A stretch of 64,000 bases of DNA from Caenimonas koreensis DSM 17982 (GCF_009646335.1 NZ_WJBU01000001.1:366135-430134), one strand, 5' to 3'; counted from the stretch's first letter, positions 34,975 to 45,219 are shown. A program made the numbers and translations. Notes: a model not told the origin generated them from the letters alone.

Positions 34975-36842
34975 CTGAATCGGGTTTGCGGGCCCTAGTT
35001 GCAGCAGCGCTGCTCACGGGCTGCGCCTGGTCTGCGTTCGCCCAAGTCGCGACTCCACAGTTCAGCTACCGCACGCCCGACCAGCCGGAGGGCTCGTCGG
35101 GCTACAGCCCCAAGCCGGGCTGGGCGGCGCGCACCTATGCCGTCGCGGCGGCGAATCCGCTCGCGACCGACGCGGGCTACCAGATCCTCAAAGCCGGCGG
35201 CAATGCCGTCGATGCGGCTGTCGCCGTGCAAATGGTGCTGGCCCTGGTCGAGCCTCAGTCCAGCGGTATCGCAGGCGGCGCGTTCATGCTTCACTTCGAC
35301 GGCAAGAGAGTCGTCGCATTTGATGGCCGCGAGACCGCACCAGCCCGCGCCGACGAGAACCTTTTCCTGGGCGCGGACGGCAAGCCCATGGCCTTCCAAC
35401 AGGCCGTGGTGGGCGGCAGGTCTGTGGGTGTGCCCGGCGCGGTACGCATGCTGGAGATGGCCCATCGCCAGTACGGCAAGCTGCCCTGGGCCACGCTCTT
35501 TCAACCCGCGATCCAGCTTGCCGAGAACGGCTTCAAGGTCAGCCGGCGCCTGAACAGCCTGGCGAATGGCGATACCGACTTGCGCAAAGACGCGCAGGCA
35601 GCGTCCTACTTCTTCGAACCGGAGGGCCGCGCACGCGAACCCGGCTACCTGCTGAAGAACCCTGATCTCGCCTATGTACTTCGCAAGATTGCTGCCGAGG
35701 GTTCAAAGGCCTTGCATGAAGGTGTAGTCGCGGCCGCCATCGTGAACAAGGTCCGCTCGCACGCCGCCAATCCCGGCTCGATGACACTCGCCGACCTTGC
35801 CGGCTACGAAGCAAAAAAGCGCGAGCCCCTCTGCCACGATTACGCTGTTGCAGCACGCACCTACCGACTGTGCGGCGCTCCGCCCCCGAGCTCTGGCACC
35901 ATTGCCATCGGTCAGATCCTGGGCATTCTGGGCCAGACGCCAGCAGCCAGCTACCCGCTTGTTCAGGGCTTGGGCGGCGTGCCAGGCAGCACCAGCCCGG
36001 TTCCGTCACCCTCGTTCCTCCACCTGTACACCGAGGCATCGAGGCTCGCCTATGCCGACCGTGCGCAATACATCGCCGATCCAGACTTTGTTTCGCCGCC
36101 CGCAGGCAGCTGGATGAGCCTGCTGGAGCCGGCTTACCTCGCGTCACGCGCAAAGCTCATCGACACCTCGGCCAACGGCCAGAGCATGAAACTCGCCCGG
36201 CCCGGTACACCGGGCGCGCCCGGAGGAGTCACCTCCCGGTACGCGCCGATGCCCGAGCAGCCGGAGTACGGCACGTCGCACATCAGCATCGTTGACGCGC
36301 AGGGCAACGCGATCGCAATGACGACAACCATTGAAGCGCAGTTCGGCTCACGCTTGATGGTGAACGTCAGCGGCAAACCCGGCGGCTTCATGCTCAACAA
36401 TGAACTGACTGACTTCAGCTTCGCACCGAAGGACGCACAGGGCCTGCCAGTTGCCAATCGGGTTGAAGGCGGCAAGCGGCCGCGCTCCTCGATGTCGCCC
36501 ACACTTGTGTTCAGCCAGCCCGACGGCAAGTTTGTGATGAGCGTGGGCAGCCCCGGTGGCGCCGTCATCGTCCACTTCACTGCCAAAACGATTTACGGCG
36601 TGCTGAACTGGGGCCTGAATGCGCAGCAAGCCATCGACTTGCCGAACTTCGGGTCGCTGAACGGCCCCACTTTCCTGGAGGCGAATCGATTCCCGCGCGA
36701 AGTGGTCGGCGCGTTGCGTCAACGTGGCGCGGACGTGCGCGAGCTCGAGCTGACAAGCGGCCTGCAGGCCATCCAGGTCACGCCCGTCGGCCTTTACGGC
36801 GGGGCCGACCCACGACGCGAAGGCATCGTGATGGGCGACTAG
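34971..36842 (+). CDS. ggt: Gamma-glutamyltransferase, exported
   Basis: Periplasmic enzyme that hydrolyses glutathione and gamma-glutamyl compounds, or transfers the glutamyl group. The 623-residue precursor has a signal peptide ([16 protein letters not shown]) with a possible lipobox LLTGC or an AFA-Q cleavage site. Autoprocessing would occur before Thr435 ([15 protein letters not shown]), giving a small subunit of about 189 residues. The conserved [20 protein letters not shown] and GSPGG regions are seen. The start is TTG at 34971, overlapping the SDR stop as TTGA; the signal peptide needs this start. Confidence 0.93.
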   Translation: MTESGLRALVAAALLTGCAWSAFAQVATPQFSYRTPDQPEGSSGYSPKPGWAARTYAVAAANPLATDAGYQILKAGGNAVDAAVAVQMVLALVEPQSSGIAGGAFMLHFDGKRVVAFDGRETAPARADENLFLGADGKPMAFQQAVVGGRSVGVPGAVRMLEMAHRQYGKLPWATLFQPAIQLAENGFKVSRRLNSLANGDTDLRKDAQAASYFFEPEGRAREPGYLLKNPDLAYVLRKIAAEGSKALHEGVVAAAIVNKVRSHAANPGSMTLADLAGYEAKKREPLCHDYAVAARTYRLCGAPPPSSGTIAIGQILGILGQTPAASYPLVQGLGGVPGSTSPVPSPSFLHLYTEASRLAYADRAQYIADPDFVSPPAGSWMSLLEPAYLASRAKLIDTSANGQSMKLARPGTPGAPGGVTSRYAPMPEQPEYGTSHISIVDAQGNAIAMTTTIEAQFGSRLMVNVSGKPGGFMLNNELTDFSFAPKDAQGLPVANRVEGGKRPRSSMSPTLVFSQPDGKFVMSVGSPGGAVIVHFTAKTIYGVLNWGLNAQQAIDLPNFGSLNGPTFLEANRFPREVVGALRQRGADVRELELTSGLQAIQVTPVGLYGGADPRREGIVMGD

Positions 36843-36858
36843 TCCTTGTGTCGCCTGC

Positions 36859-37761
36859 TCACGGCCCCGCTTGCAGCGGATTCGGATGGGCCGCTTCTTC
36901 CGGAAGATGGACACGCTCGAACTCAGCGATGACCTGCGCGCCAAGCAAAAGCAGCGTCGCCCCGATCTCCAGGCTAAACAGCACCACGATGGAAGTCGTG
37001 AGCGAACCGTAGACGACGTTCACCTGCGAGAGCGTGCCGAAGTACCAGACGAGGATATGCCGCGTCACTTCCCAGAGCAGTGCGGCAGTGGCACCGCCGA
37101 GCAACGCATGCCGCCATGACAGCCGCCCCACCGGCATGACCATATAGACCGAGCTCAGCACGAAAATTTCGCCGCTCAAGCCGAGCAGGTAAAGCAGCAC
37201 GCCCGACACGCCTTTGAGCGACCAGTCATAACCCAGGATGTGGATGCTGTCCTCGCCGATCGCGCTGAGCATGCTCGACGCCATCGTCATCACCAGCAAG
37301 CCGAACCCCAGGCACAGGATGTAGATGTAAGGCAGCACTGCAGACACCACGTAGCGCCGTTTGTGCGTGCGGATGCGATGCAGGAAGATCACTGACATCG
37401 CGTTCTCCAGCACCGTGAAAGCCAGCGAGCTGAAGAACAGCATCGTCGCGAGCAGCACCCATCCGATCACGTCCCGGTTGTCCAGGAAGTGCTGCAGCTC
37501 GGCGATGATCGCCGTGGACTGCCCCGGGATCAGCCATCCGAGGTAGCGCCCGAGCGTTGCGAGCAACTCTTGCTGATCGATCACATGCGACAAGGCAATC
37601 ACCGCCAGGATCAGCAAGGGCACCACCGACAGCAACGCGTAGTACGCAACGGCACCTGCGAGCAACAGCCCCTGGTTTTTCTTGAACGCCTTGAGAACGC
37701 GCCAGGCGAAAGTACCCGGGTGCTGCAGCACGAGCGCTGCTTGTGGACTGATGAGACTCAT
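36859..37761 (-). CDS. YihY/BrkB-family inner-membrane protein
   Basis: A 300-residue protein with six predicted membrane helices, including GLLLAGAVAYYALLSVVPLL and SLAFTVLENAMSVIF, typical of the YihY/BrkB family. The family was once misannotated as RNase BN; its transport or envelope role is unresolved. I chose the ATG at 37761 (MSLISPQAALVLQHPG); the frame is open further upstream but without family resemblance. Convergent with ggt. Confidence 0.9.
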   Translation of the reverse strand: MSLISPQAALVLQHPGTFAWRVLKAFKKNQGLLLAGAVAYYALLSVVPLLILAVIALSHVIDQQELLATLGRYLGWLIPGQSTAIIAELQHFLDNRDVIGWVLLATMLFFSSLAFTVLENAMSVIFLHRIRTHKRRYVVSAVLPYIYILCLGFGLLVMTMASSMLSAIGEDSIHILGYDWSLKGVSGVLLYLLGLSGEIFVLSSVYMVMPVGRLSWRHALLGGATAALLWEVTRHILVWYFGTLSQVNVVYGSLTTSIVVLFSLEIGATLLLLGAQVIAEFERVHLPEEAAHPNPLQAGP

Positions 37762-37792
37762 GACGCCGCGAGTATGCAGCGACACGCCGCGT

Positions 37793-39439
37793 TCAGGTGT
37801 CGATTGCCGCTGCAGAGCCAGCCTTTTTGCGCAACTCGAACTTCTGGATTTTTCCCGTCGATGTCTTTGGCAGCTCGCCAAACACGACCGTGCGCGGCAC
37901 CTTGAAGCCGGCCAGATGCTGCTTGCAGTGCGCGACGATGTCCTGCGCAGTTGTGCTCACCCCTGCCTTCAGCTCAACGAACGCGCACGGCGTCTCACCC
38001 CAACGCTCATCCGGCTTGGCGACCACCGCAGCCGCGAGCACATCCGGGTGCCGGTAGAGCACATCCTCGACTTCGATCGACGAGATGTTCTCGCCGCCGG
38101 AGATGATGATGTCCTTGCTGCGGTCCTTGATCTTGATGTAGCCGTCCGGGTACTGCACGGCGAGATCGCCCGTGTGGAACCAGCCACCTGCAAAAGCCTC
38201 TGCGGTGGCAGCCGGGTTTTTCAGGTAGCCCTTCATCGTGATGTTGCCGCGGAACATGATCTCGCCCATCGTCTCGCCATCCTGCGCAACGGGTTGCATC
38301 GTGCTGACATCAATGACGCGCGCGTCGCGCTGCAGGTGATAGCGCACGCCCTGTCGCGCATTCAGCCGCGCACGTTCGCCGATATCGACGCCATTCCATT
38401 CGTCGTGCTTCGGACAGACCGTCGCCGGCCCGTACACCTCGGTCAGGCCATAAACGTGCGTGAGGTCGAATCCCAGGCGCTCCATGCCTTCGATCATCGA
38501 CGCGGGTGGCGCAGCGCCGGCCACCATCGCCTTCACGCCGGTGGGCAAGCCCTGCTTCATTTCGTCGCTCGCATTCACAAGCAGGGCATGGACGATGGGA
38601 GCGCCGCAGTAATGCGTGACGCCATGGGCCTTGATCGATTCGATGATCGAGCCCGCTTCCACTTTGCGCAGGCACACGTTCACGCCCGCGCGGGCGGCAA
38701 TGGTCCAGGGAAAGCACCAGCCATTGCAGTGAAACATCGGCAGCGTCCACAGGTACACCGGGTGCTTGGCCATGTCCCATTCAAGAATGTTGGAGATCGC
38801 GTTGATCGCCGCGCCGCGGTGGTGATACACGACTCCCTTCGGATTGCCGGTCGTGCCGCTCGTGTAATTGAGCGCAATGGCGTCCCACTCGTCAGACGGC
38901 AGCTGCCACTCGAACTGCGGATCGCCTGAGGCGACGAGCTCGTCGTACGTGGTGCTGCCAATGCGCTCGACAACACCCGTGTAAACACGGTCCTCTACAT
39001 CCACCACCAGCAAGGCCGCTGCGGATTTTCGCAACGCAAGCGCGCGCTTCATCGTCGGCGCGAACTCCGGATCGACGATCACCACCTTCGCCTCGCCGTG
39101 ATCGAGCATGAAGGCAATCGTCTCCGCATCGAGCCGTGTGTTCAACGCGTTGAGCACGGCACCCGCCATGGGAATACCGAAGTGCGCCTCCACCATGGCT
39201 GGGGTGTTCGGCAGCATCACCGCAACCGTGTCGCCCTTGCCGATGCCGCGCGCCTGCAACGCGCTGGCAAGCTGGCGGCACCGCGCATAGACGTCGCTCC
39301 ACGTGCGCCGCAGTTCACCATGAACCACGGCCAGCCTGCCGGGATAAACCTGCGCCGTCCGCTCGATAAACGACAGCGGCGATATGGCTGCGAAGTTCGC
39401 ATCATTGCGCCCCAGGTCCTGCTCGAAAATGCTCGTCAT
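37793..39439 (-). CDS. Acyl-CoA synthetase (AMP-forming)
   Basis: A 548-residue ANL-family ligase that adenylates a carboxylate and transfers it to CoA. Motifs are YTSGTTGNPKGVVYHHRG (P-loop), LTEVYGP, GWFHTGDLAVQYPDGYIKIKD and the catalytic Lys near the end (LPKTSTGKIQKF). Overall pattern resembles medium/long-chain or 3-methylmercaptopropionate-type ligases; the substrate is uncertain. GGAGG lies 7 bases before the ATG at 39437-39439. Divergent from dnaG. Confidence 0.9.
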   Translation of the reverse strand: MTSIFEQDLGRNDANFAAISPLSFIERTAQVYPGRLAVVHGELRRTWSDVYARCRQLASALQARGIGKGDTVAVMLPNTPAMVEAHFGIPMAGAVLNALNTRLDAETIAFMLDHGEAKVVIVDPEFAPTMKRALALRKSAAALLVVDVEDRVYTGVVERIGSTTYDELVASGDPQFEWQLPSDEWDAIALNYTSGTTGNPKGVVYHHRGAAINAISNILEWDMAKHPVYLWTLPMFHCNGWCFPWTIAARAGVNVCLRKVEAGSIIESIKAHGVTHYCGAPIVHALLVNASDEMKQGLPTGVKAMVAGAAPPASMIEGMERLGFDLTHVYGLTEVYGPATVCPKHDEWNGVDIGERARLNARQGVRYHLQRDARVIDVSTMQPVAQDGETMGEIMFRGNITMKGYLKNPAATAEAFAGGWFHTGDLAVQYPDGYIKIKDRSKDIIISGGENISSIEVEDVLYRHPDVLAAAVVAKPDERWGETPCAFVELKAGVSTTAQDIVAHCKQHLAGFKVPRTVVFGELPKTSTGKIQKFELRKKAGSAAAIDT

Positions 39440-39477
39440 GCCATGCCTCCAGGTGATTGGGTAAGAATACGGCAACG

Positions 39478-41256
39478 ATGGCGATTCCCCAGACATTCAT
39501 CCAGGAGTTGCTCTCCCGTGCCGACGTGGTCGAACTCGTCGGCCGTTACGTGCAACTGAAAAAGGCCGGCGCCAATTACTCCGGCCTGTGCCCTTTCCAC
39601 AGCGAAAAATCGCCCTCGTTCACGGTCAGCCCCACCAAGCAGTTCTACCACTGCTTCGGTTGCGGCAAGAACGGCGACGCCATCAGCTTCCTGATGGAGC
39701 ACGCGGGCATGACTTTCATCGAGGCAACAAAGGACCTCGCGCAGCAATACGGCATGGAAGTGCCGGAAGACGACTCCACACCGCAAGACCGCGAGCGTGC
39801 CGCCAAACAGCGCGAGAAGCAGGCAACGCTGTCCGACGTGCTGGAAAAAGCCGGCGAGGCCTATCGCAAGCAACTCAAGCTCTCGCCCCGCGCCGTCGAA
39901 TACCTCAAGGGGCGCGGCCTCTCGGGTGAGGTCGCCCGCGACTTCGGCCTGGGCTATGCGCCCGAAGGCTGGCGAAGCCTGGCAAGCGTGTTCCCGAACT
40001 ACGACGACCCACTGCTGGCCGAAAGCGGCCTGGTGATCGTCAATGACGAGGAAGACAAGCGCTACGACCGCTTTCGCGACCGCATCATGTTCCCCATCCG
40101 CAACGTCAAGGGTGAATGCATCGGGTTCGGCGGGCGCGTGCTGGGCGACGAAAAGCCCAAATACCTCAATTCGCCCGAGACGCCGGTGTTCAGCAAGGGC
40201 CGCGAACTCTACGGCCTGTTCGAAGCGCGCAATGCCTTGCGTGAACACGGGTATGTGCTCGTGACCGAAGGCTACATGGATGTCGTCGCGCTCGCCCAGC
40301 TCGGCTTCCCGAATGCCGTCGCCACACTCGGCACCGCCTGCACACCCGAGCACGTGAAGACGCTGTTCCGCTTCACGGATTCGGTCGTGTTCAGCTTCGA
40401 CGGTGACGACGCAGGCCGGCGCGCTGCCCGCAAGGCGCTCGATGGCGCCCTGCCCTACGCCGCTGACGTGCGCTCCGTCAAATTTCTGTTCCTGCCCAAA
40501 GAGCACGACCCCGACAGCTACATCCGGGAATTCGGCCAGGATGCGTTCTCGCGTTACGTGAGCGATGCGACACCGCTCAGCCGGTTCCTCATCGACGCCG
40601 CACGCGAAGGCTGCGACCTCACGTCGGCCGAGGGGCGCGCGCACATGGCGTCGAATGCCAAGCCATTGTGGCTCGCGTTGCCCGACGGCGCCTTGAAGCG
40701 CCAGCTGTTGACCGAGATCGCGACGCTCGTGCAGCTCGACGCGCGCGATTTGTCGTCGCTGTGGGGTGTCGCCAAGTCTGCGGTACCCAGCTCGCCGCGC
40801 CGAAGCGACACCTACAAGCCCGCGGCCCGCGCCGGTCGCACACTGCCGCCCGGCAGGGCCGACCGCGCGCTGCAGATCGTCTTTCTGGACCCCCAGGCGT
40901 GGGACAAGCTCAGCGACGACGACCACCATGTCCTGTGCGAGCTCGCTGCACCGCACGGCCCGCTCTTTTCCTGGCTCGACAGCCAGGTTCACGAACACGG
41001 CATACAGCCATGGGATGCGCTCAAGTCCGCCATACAGGGGCATGACCACGAATCGTTCCTGCTCGACCGCGTCGGCAGGCTGTTGCCTGACATCGAGCAC
41101 GATTTCGACGAACTGCAGCAAATCCTGCGCAAGGAGCGCGATGAGCGGCGGGCCGAAGAGCTTCGCGACCTGTCCGCGCGCGCGCCAACCGACCCGGCCG
41201 CCTACGAGCGCCTCAAACAGCTCATCCAGGGTGACAAACCGCAGCAAACTCCTTGA
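39478..41256 (+). CDS. dnaG: DNA primase
   Basis: DnaG synthesises RNA primers at the replication fork with the DnaB helicase. The 592-residue protein has a CHC2 zinc finger (Cys38, His41, Cys59, Cys62: CPFH and CFGC), the primase core (YLKGRGLSGEVARDFGLGYA), TOPRIM residues (VTEGYMDVVAL, FSFDGDDAGRRAA) and a C-terminal helicase-binding domain. The ATG at 39478 gives MAIPQTFIQELLS, the family start. It lies directly upstream of rpoD as in the macromolecular synthesis operon, with rpsU absent. Confidence 0.97.
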   Translation: MAIPQTFIQELLSRADVVELVGRYVQLKKAGANYSGLCPFHSEKSPSFTVSPTKQFYHCFGCGKNGDAISFLMEHAGMTFIEATKDLAQQYGMEVPEDDSTPQDRERAAKQREKQATLSDVLEKAGEAYRKQLKLSPRAVEYLKGRGLSGEVARDFGLGYAPEGWRSLASVFPNYDDPLLAESGLVIVNDEEDKRYDRFRDRIMFPIRNVKGECIGFGGRVLGDEKPKYLNSPETPVFSKGRELYGLFEARNALREHGYVLVTEGYMDVVALAQLGFPNAVATLGTACTPEHVKTLFRFTDSVVFSFDGDDAGRRAARKALDGALPYAADVRSVKFLFLPKEHDPDSYIREFGQDAFSRYVSDATPLSRFLIDAAREGCDLTSAEGRAHMASNAKPLWLALPDGALKRQLLTEIATLVQLDARDLSSLWGVAKSAVPSSPRRSDTYKPAARAGRTLPPGRADRALQIVFLDPQAWDKLSDDDHHVLCELAAPHGPLFSWLDSQVHEHGIQPWDALKSAIQGHDHESFLLDRVGRLLPDIEHDFDELQQILRKERDERRAEELRDLSARAPTDPAAYERLKQLIQGDKPQQTP

Positions 41257-41282
41257 TTTGCCTTGAAATTTCGCCTCACCGG

Positions 41283-41288
41283 TATAAT
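41283..41288 (+). promoter_or_regulatory. -10 element upstream of rpoD
   Basis: Perfect TATAAT 27 bases after the dnaG stop. Possible -35 hexamers are poorly spaced (TTGAAA with a 14-base spacer, TTGCCT with 19). If used, it gives an rpoD leader of about 290 bases. Confidence 0.5.
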
Positions 41289-41586
41289 GTACGGTTGCTA
41301 GCGGCAAGAGCGACAGCAGCACCTCCGGATACGGCCTACCGACGCCAATGCGCGCAACCGGCCTCTTCACCGCAAGGACTGCACACCAAATGATCGCCCA
41401 CACATCTTGCCCATGAGGATCTTCTCAGGCGTAGCGGCCTGAACTGCAGGCATAGCTGCCTGCACAAAGGCGTTCACTCGCTCCCGAACTTTGGGGGCGT
41501 TCACGCTTGAAGGTCCATCGCCTGCGCCGGGTTGTAGTGGCGCTTTTTGTTTTAGCTCCTGTTCGAAACGTTCGAGGTATCCATTC
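41289..41586 (+). promoter_or_regulatory. Structured rpoD leader with hairpins and an attenuator-like stem
   Basis: This 298-base gap has no convincing gene. It contains two adjacent hairpins: TCAGGC-(6)-GCCTGA at 41425-41442 and GCAGGCA-TAGC-TGCCTGC at 41446-41463. Further on, GCGCC-(10)-GGCGC at 41524-41543 runs into CTTTTTGTTTT, resembling an intrinsic terminator 40 bases before the rpoD ATG. The arrangement would suit attenuation of sigma factor expression; this is inference. Confidence 0.45.
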
Positions 41587-43950
41587 ATGCCCGCTCAAAA
41601 GTCCGGAAAGCTTGCGAAGCCAGCCGCGAAACCTGTCGCCAAAAAAGTAGTCAAACCGGCTGCGCCCAAGCCCAAGCTCAAGGTCGTCAAAGCGACTGCG
41701 AAGCCCGTCGCCAAAGCCGCCGTCAAGCCAGTAACGAAAGCCAAATCAGTGCCAGCAACGAAGTCGCCGCCAGCCAAGCCCTCCGAGAAAGCCACCGCCA
41801 AAGACGAAGCCAAAAAAGTCGTCAAGGCCGTCGCAGTTGAAGAAGTCGTCAAGAAAAAACCCGGCCGCCCGCCCAAGGCGGTCGTCGAAGGTGCCGCACC
41901 TGCCACCGGCGCCAAGCGTGGCCGCAAGCCCAAAGCCGCTGCGGAGGGCAAGGGCAGCGAAGACATGGACATGTCCGATATCGAGGCTGACCTCGTTGGT
42001 GAGCCGGTTGTCGAGACGACCGAAAAAGTCAAACCCCTTCGCATGAAGATCAGCAAGGCGAAAGAGCGCGCCTTGATGAAGGAATTCGGCCTGGACGAAA
42101 CCGTCCTGTCCGAAGAAGAAATGGCCAAGCGCCGCCAGCGCCTGAAGACGCTGATCACGCTCGGCAAGACACGCGGCTACCTCACCCACTCCGAAATCAC
42201 CGACCACCTGCCCGAAAAGCTGGTCGATGCTGAAACGCTCGAAGTCGTCGTCACGATGTTGAACGACCTGGGCGTTGCCGTGTACGAGCAGACGCCAGAC
42301 GCCGAGATGCTGTTGCTCAACAACACCACACCGACGTCAGCGACAGTTGAAGAAGCCGAAGAAGAAGCCGAAGCGGCCTTGTCCACCGTTGACAGCGAAT
42401 TCGGCCGCACGACAGACCCCGTTCGCATGTACATGCGCGAGATGGGCACCGTCGAGCTGCTGACGCGCGAAGGCGAAATCGAAATCGCCAAGCGCATCGA
42501 AGGCGGACTGATGGCCATGATGGAAGCGATCTCCGCGTCGCCCGCCACCATCGCCGAAATCCTGCGCCTGGCCAACGAAATCCGCGAGGGCAAGGTCGTC
42601 ATCTCCACCGTGGTGGACGGCTTCTCGAATCCGAACGAGGCCGACGACTACGTGGCCGAAGAAGACTTCGACGAATTTGATGCCGACGATGACGATGACG
42701 GCAACGGCGGCTCCAAGGCCCTGACGAAGAAGCTCGAAGAGCTGAAGACGCAGGCGCTCGAGCGCTTCGACCGCATCCAGCAACTCTTCGAGAAGGTCCA
42801 CAAGATCTACGACAAGGAAGGCTGGGGCACCCCCGCTTACGTCAAGGCGCAGCACGCCCTGTCGGAAGAGCTGATGACCATCCGCTTCACGGCCAAGACC
42901 ATCGAAAAGCTGTGCGACCTCGTGCGCAGCCAGGTCGACGACGTGCGCAAGAAAGAGCGCGAACTGCGCCGCATCATCGTGGACAAGTGCGGCATGCCGC
43001 AGGACGTCTTCATCAAGGACTTCCCGCCCAACCTCCTGAACCAGAAGTGGGTCGAGAAGCAGGCCGCTGCCGGCAAGCCGTGGTCGGTGGTGATCGCGCG
43101 AAACATCCCGCCCATCCAGGAACTGCAGCAAAAACTCGCTGACCTGCAATCGCGCGTCGTGGTGCCGCTCACGCAGTTGAAGGACATCAACAAGCGCATG
43201 AACGAAGGCGAAGCCTCGTCGCGCGAGGCCAAGAAGGAAATGATCGAGGCCAACTTGCGCCTGGTGATCTCCATCGCCAAGAAGTACACGAACCGCGGCC
43301 TGCAGTTCCTCGACCTGATCCAGGAAGGCAACATCGGCCTGATGAAAGCGGTGGACAAGTTCGAATACCGTCGCGGCTACAAGTTCTCCACGTACGCCAC
43401 GTGGTGGATTCGCCAGGCCATCACGCGCTCCATCGCTGACCAGGCCCGCACGATCCGCATCCCGGTTCACATGATCGAGACGATCAACAAGATGAACCGC
43501 ATCTCGCGCCAGCACTTGCAGGAGTTCGGCTTTGAGCCTGATGCCGGCATCCTGGCCGCGAAGATGGAGATCCCGGAAGACAAGATCCGCAAGATCATGA
43601 AGATCGCGAAAGAGCCGATCTCGATGGAAACGCCGATCGGCGACGACGACGACAGCCACCTGGGCGACTTCATCGAAGACCAGGCCAACACGGCACCTAT
43701 CGAAGCAGCCATGCAAGCCGGCCTGCGCGATGTGGTCAAGGACATCCTGGATTCACTCACCCCGCGTGAAGCGAAGGTGCTGCGCATGCGCTTTGGCATC
43801 GAGATGAGCACGGACCACACGCTCGAAGAAGTCGGCAAGCAGTTCGACGTGACGCGCGAACGCATCCGCCAGATCGAAGCGAAGGCGCTGCGCAAGCTCA
43901 AGCACCCGAGCCGCTCGGACAAGCTGCGGTCGTTCATCGACACGCTCTAA
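41587..43950 (+). CDS. rpoD: Primary sigma factor RpoD (sigma-70)
   Basis: Housekeeping sigma factor, 787 residues versus about 610 in E. coli. The first about 125 residues are a Lys/Ala/Pro-rich extension with AT-hook-like pieces KKKPGRPPK (89-97) and KRGRKPK (110-116). Region 1.1 follows, then 1.2 ([18 protein letters not shown]), an acidic non-conserved stretch ([16 protein letters not shown]), 2.3-2.4 ([20 protein letters not shown]), region 3, and region 4 ([20 protein letters not shown]). The ATG at 41587 is preferred; the frame is open upstream into the leader. The extension is common in Burkholderiales sigma factors (family knowledge), but its function is not known to me. Confidence 0.97.
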   Translation: MPAQKSGKLAKPAAKPVAKKVVKPAAPKPKLKVVKATAKPVAKAAVKPVTKAKSVPATKSPPAKPSEKATAKDEAKKVVKAVAVEEVVKKKPGRPPKAVVEGAAPATGAKRGRKPKAAAEGKGSEDMDMSDIEADLVGEPVVETTEKVKPLRMKISKAKERALMKEFGLDETVLSEEEMAKRRQRLKTLITLGKTRGYLTHSEITDHLPEKLVDAETLEVVVTMLNDLGVAVYEQTPDAEMLLLNNTTPTSATVEEAEEEAEAALSTVDSEFGRTTDPVRMYMREMGTVELLTREGEIEIAKRIEGGLMAMMEAISASPATIAEILRLANEIREGKVVISTVVDGFSNPNEADDYVAEEDFDEFDADDDDDGNGGSKALTKKLEELKTQALERFDRIQQLFEKVHKIYDKEGWGTPAYVKAQHALSEELMTIRFTAKTIEKLCDLVRSQVDDVRKKERELRRIIVDKCGMPQDVFIKDFPPNLLNQKWVEKQAAAGKPWSVVIARNIPPIQELQQKLADLQSRVVVPLTQLKDINKRMNEGEASSREAKKEMIEANLRLVISIAKKYTNRGLQFLDLIQEGNIGLMKAVDKFEYRRGYKFSTYATWWIRQAITRSIADQARTIRIPVHMIETINKMNRISRQHLQEFGFEPDAGILAAKMEIPEDKIRKIMKIAKEPISMETPIGDDDDSHLGDFIEDQANTAPIEAAMQAGLRDVVKDILDSLTPREAKVLRMRFGIEMSTDHTLEEVGKQFDVTRERIRQIEAKALRKLKHPSRSDKLRSFIDTL

Positions 43951-43972
43951 AGCCCAGCCGGGCCTCACAACG

Positions 43973-43998
43973 AAAAGGCGCCTCGCGGCGCCTTTTTT
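43973..43998. terminator. Bidirectional terminator between rpoD and the dioxygenase genes
   Basis: AAAA-GGCGCC / GGCGCC-TTTTTT with a TCGC loop, 22 bases past the rpoD stop and 10 bases before the convergent dioxygenase stop. Confidence 0.88.
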
Positions 43999-44007
43999 AT
44001 TCGCGCG

Positions 44008-44841
44008 TCACAGCGCCTCCAGCGCCATCATGCCCGCGGCCGTGTTCGAAATCGGGATGTGGTAATTCGTATGGACTTTGCGCACGCGGCCGCCGACAGC
44101 AGCGCGGGTAGCGAGCCACATCAGCAACTCAACGCCTTGCGTTCCGGTCTTTTCGACCAGCTCGTGAATGCTGAACTGCGTCGCCCATTGCGGGTCTTCG
44201 ACCAGGCTGTCCATGAATTTCAGGTCGAACGGCTTGTTGATGAAGCCTGCACGCTCGCCGTCGAGCTGGTGCGACAGGCCGCCCGTGCCCACCACCACGA
44301 CGCGCTTGTCTGAATCCCATGACCGGATCGCTTCGCCCACCGCCCGGCCAAGCGCATAGCAGCGCTTTGCACTGGGCAGCGGGAACTGCACGGTGTTGAT
44401 ACAAATCGGCACCGTGGTCACCGGGCAGCCCTGCGGCCAGAACAGCTTGAGCGGCAGCGTGAACGCGTGGTCGACCAGCATTTCCTGGCAGGTGGTGATG
44501 TCGAACTCGCTGTCGACCAGATGTTCGATCAGGTGCCACGACAGATCGGGCTGGCCCTTGAACGGCGGCAGCGTTGGAATGCCCCAGCCTTCGTCGGCAT
44601 TGCGGTATTCGGCCGCGGCACCAACGGAGAACGTCGGCATCTTGTCCAGGAAGAAGTTCAGGCCGTGGTCGTTGTAGAAAACGACGGCGACGTCGGGCTT
44701 GACCTCGCCCAGCCACTGGTGCACGGGAAGGAAGCCGTCAAAGAATGGCTTCCAGTAGGGCTCCTGCTGCACGCCCCTTACGATAGCGCCGCCAATGGCC
44801 GGCACGTGTGACGTCGTCAGGCCGCCGATGATTGTTGCCAT
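44008..44841 (-). CDS. ligB: Protocatechuate 4,5-dioxygenase-type beta (catalytic) subunit
   Basis: A 277-residue class III extradiol dioxygenase catalytic subunit that opens a catechol ring next to the hydroxyls using Fe(II). Iron ligands match LigB: His12 (LTTSHVPAIGG), His59 (FYNDHGLNFF) and a Glu near 240 (GVELLMWLATR). The active-site base is His195-like in GTGGLSHQLDG. It follows the alpha subunit by 12 bases. Protocatechuate, gallate or a methylgallate could be the substrate; protocatechuate fits the nearby vanillate demethylase. Confidence 0.87.
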   Translation of the reverse strand: MATIIGGLTTSHVPAIGGAIVRGVQQEPYWKPFFDGFLPVHQWLGEVKPDVAVVFYNDHGLNFFLDKMPTFSVGAAAEYRNADEGWGIPTLPPFKGQPDLSWHLIEHLVDSEFDITTCQEMLVDHAFTLPLKLFWPQGCPVTTVPICINTVQFPLPSAKRCYALGRAVGEAIRSWDSDKRVVVVGTGGLSHQLDGERAGFINKPFDLKFMDSLVEDPQWATQFSIHELVEKTGTQGVELLMWLATRAAVGGRVRKVHTNYHIPISNTAAGMMALEAL

Positions 44842-44853
44842 GATGAATGCTCC

Positions 44854-45219
44854 TTAGCCAACGTAGGTGGCGGGCTGCTCGTTGTGGCGCACCAGCATCG
44901 CCTTGAAGGCGTCCTTGCTCATGCCGGTCTGCGCAGCGCCCAGGTCCTGCACGTCCAGCCCCAGGATGCCGGCGAATTTGGCGAGGTAATACACGTTCCC
45001 GCCAGCCGCAAGCAGGCCAAGCACGTTGCGCTGCCGGATCGCCTCGCGCTGCTGGTCGTTCAGGCCATAGCGGCCCATGTACGCCTCTTCGTCGCTCTTG
45101 AATGCATCGCGGTTCGTCGCGTCGTTGAACGAAAAGCACATCTTGTTCAGCGCATAGCCGCGCATGGCTTGCGTGCCGTCGAACAAGGTCGTGCCGGGAA
45201 TGCGGCCGGGCATGGGCAT
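44854..45219 (-). CDS. ligA: Protocatechuate 4,5-dioxygenase-type alpha subunit
   Basis: A 121-residue LigA-domain protein that caps the active site of the beta subunit. Recognisable features are GYALNKMCFSFND, then RYGLNDQQREAIRQRNV and GGNVYYLAKFAGI. GAGGAGA lies 5 bases before the ATG. It is the first gene of a two-gene leftward operon divergent from a LysR regulator that probably controls it. No hydratase or aldolase of the meta pathway is in the window. Confidence 0.88.
   Translation of the reverse strand: MPMPGRIPGTTLFDGTQAMRGYALNKMCFSFNDATNRDAFKSDEEAYMGRYGLNDQQREAIRQRNVLGLLAAGGNVYYLAKFAGILGLDVQDLGAAQTGMSKDAFKAMLVRHNEQPATYVG

Noticed and set aside
39436..41403. 655-codon minus-strand open frame opposite dnaG
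   Set aside because: DnaG motifs are complete on the plus strand; the antisense product shows only GC-driven composition and no initiation signal.
41367..41588. 73-codon minus-strand frame in the rpoD leader ([14 protein letters not shown]...)
   Set aside because: The composition is protein-like, but it has no ribosome binding site, its start overlaps the rpoD start, and the strand opposes two well-supported genes. Hairpins explain the leader better. Proteomics or conservation of the frame would revive it.
42337..43716. 459-codon minus-strand open frame opposite rpoD
   Set aside because: Asp/Val/Leu/His-rich mirror of the rpoD codon bias; no independent support.
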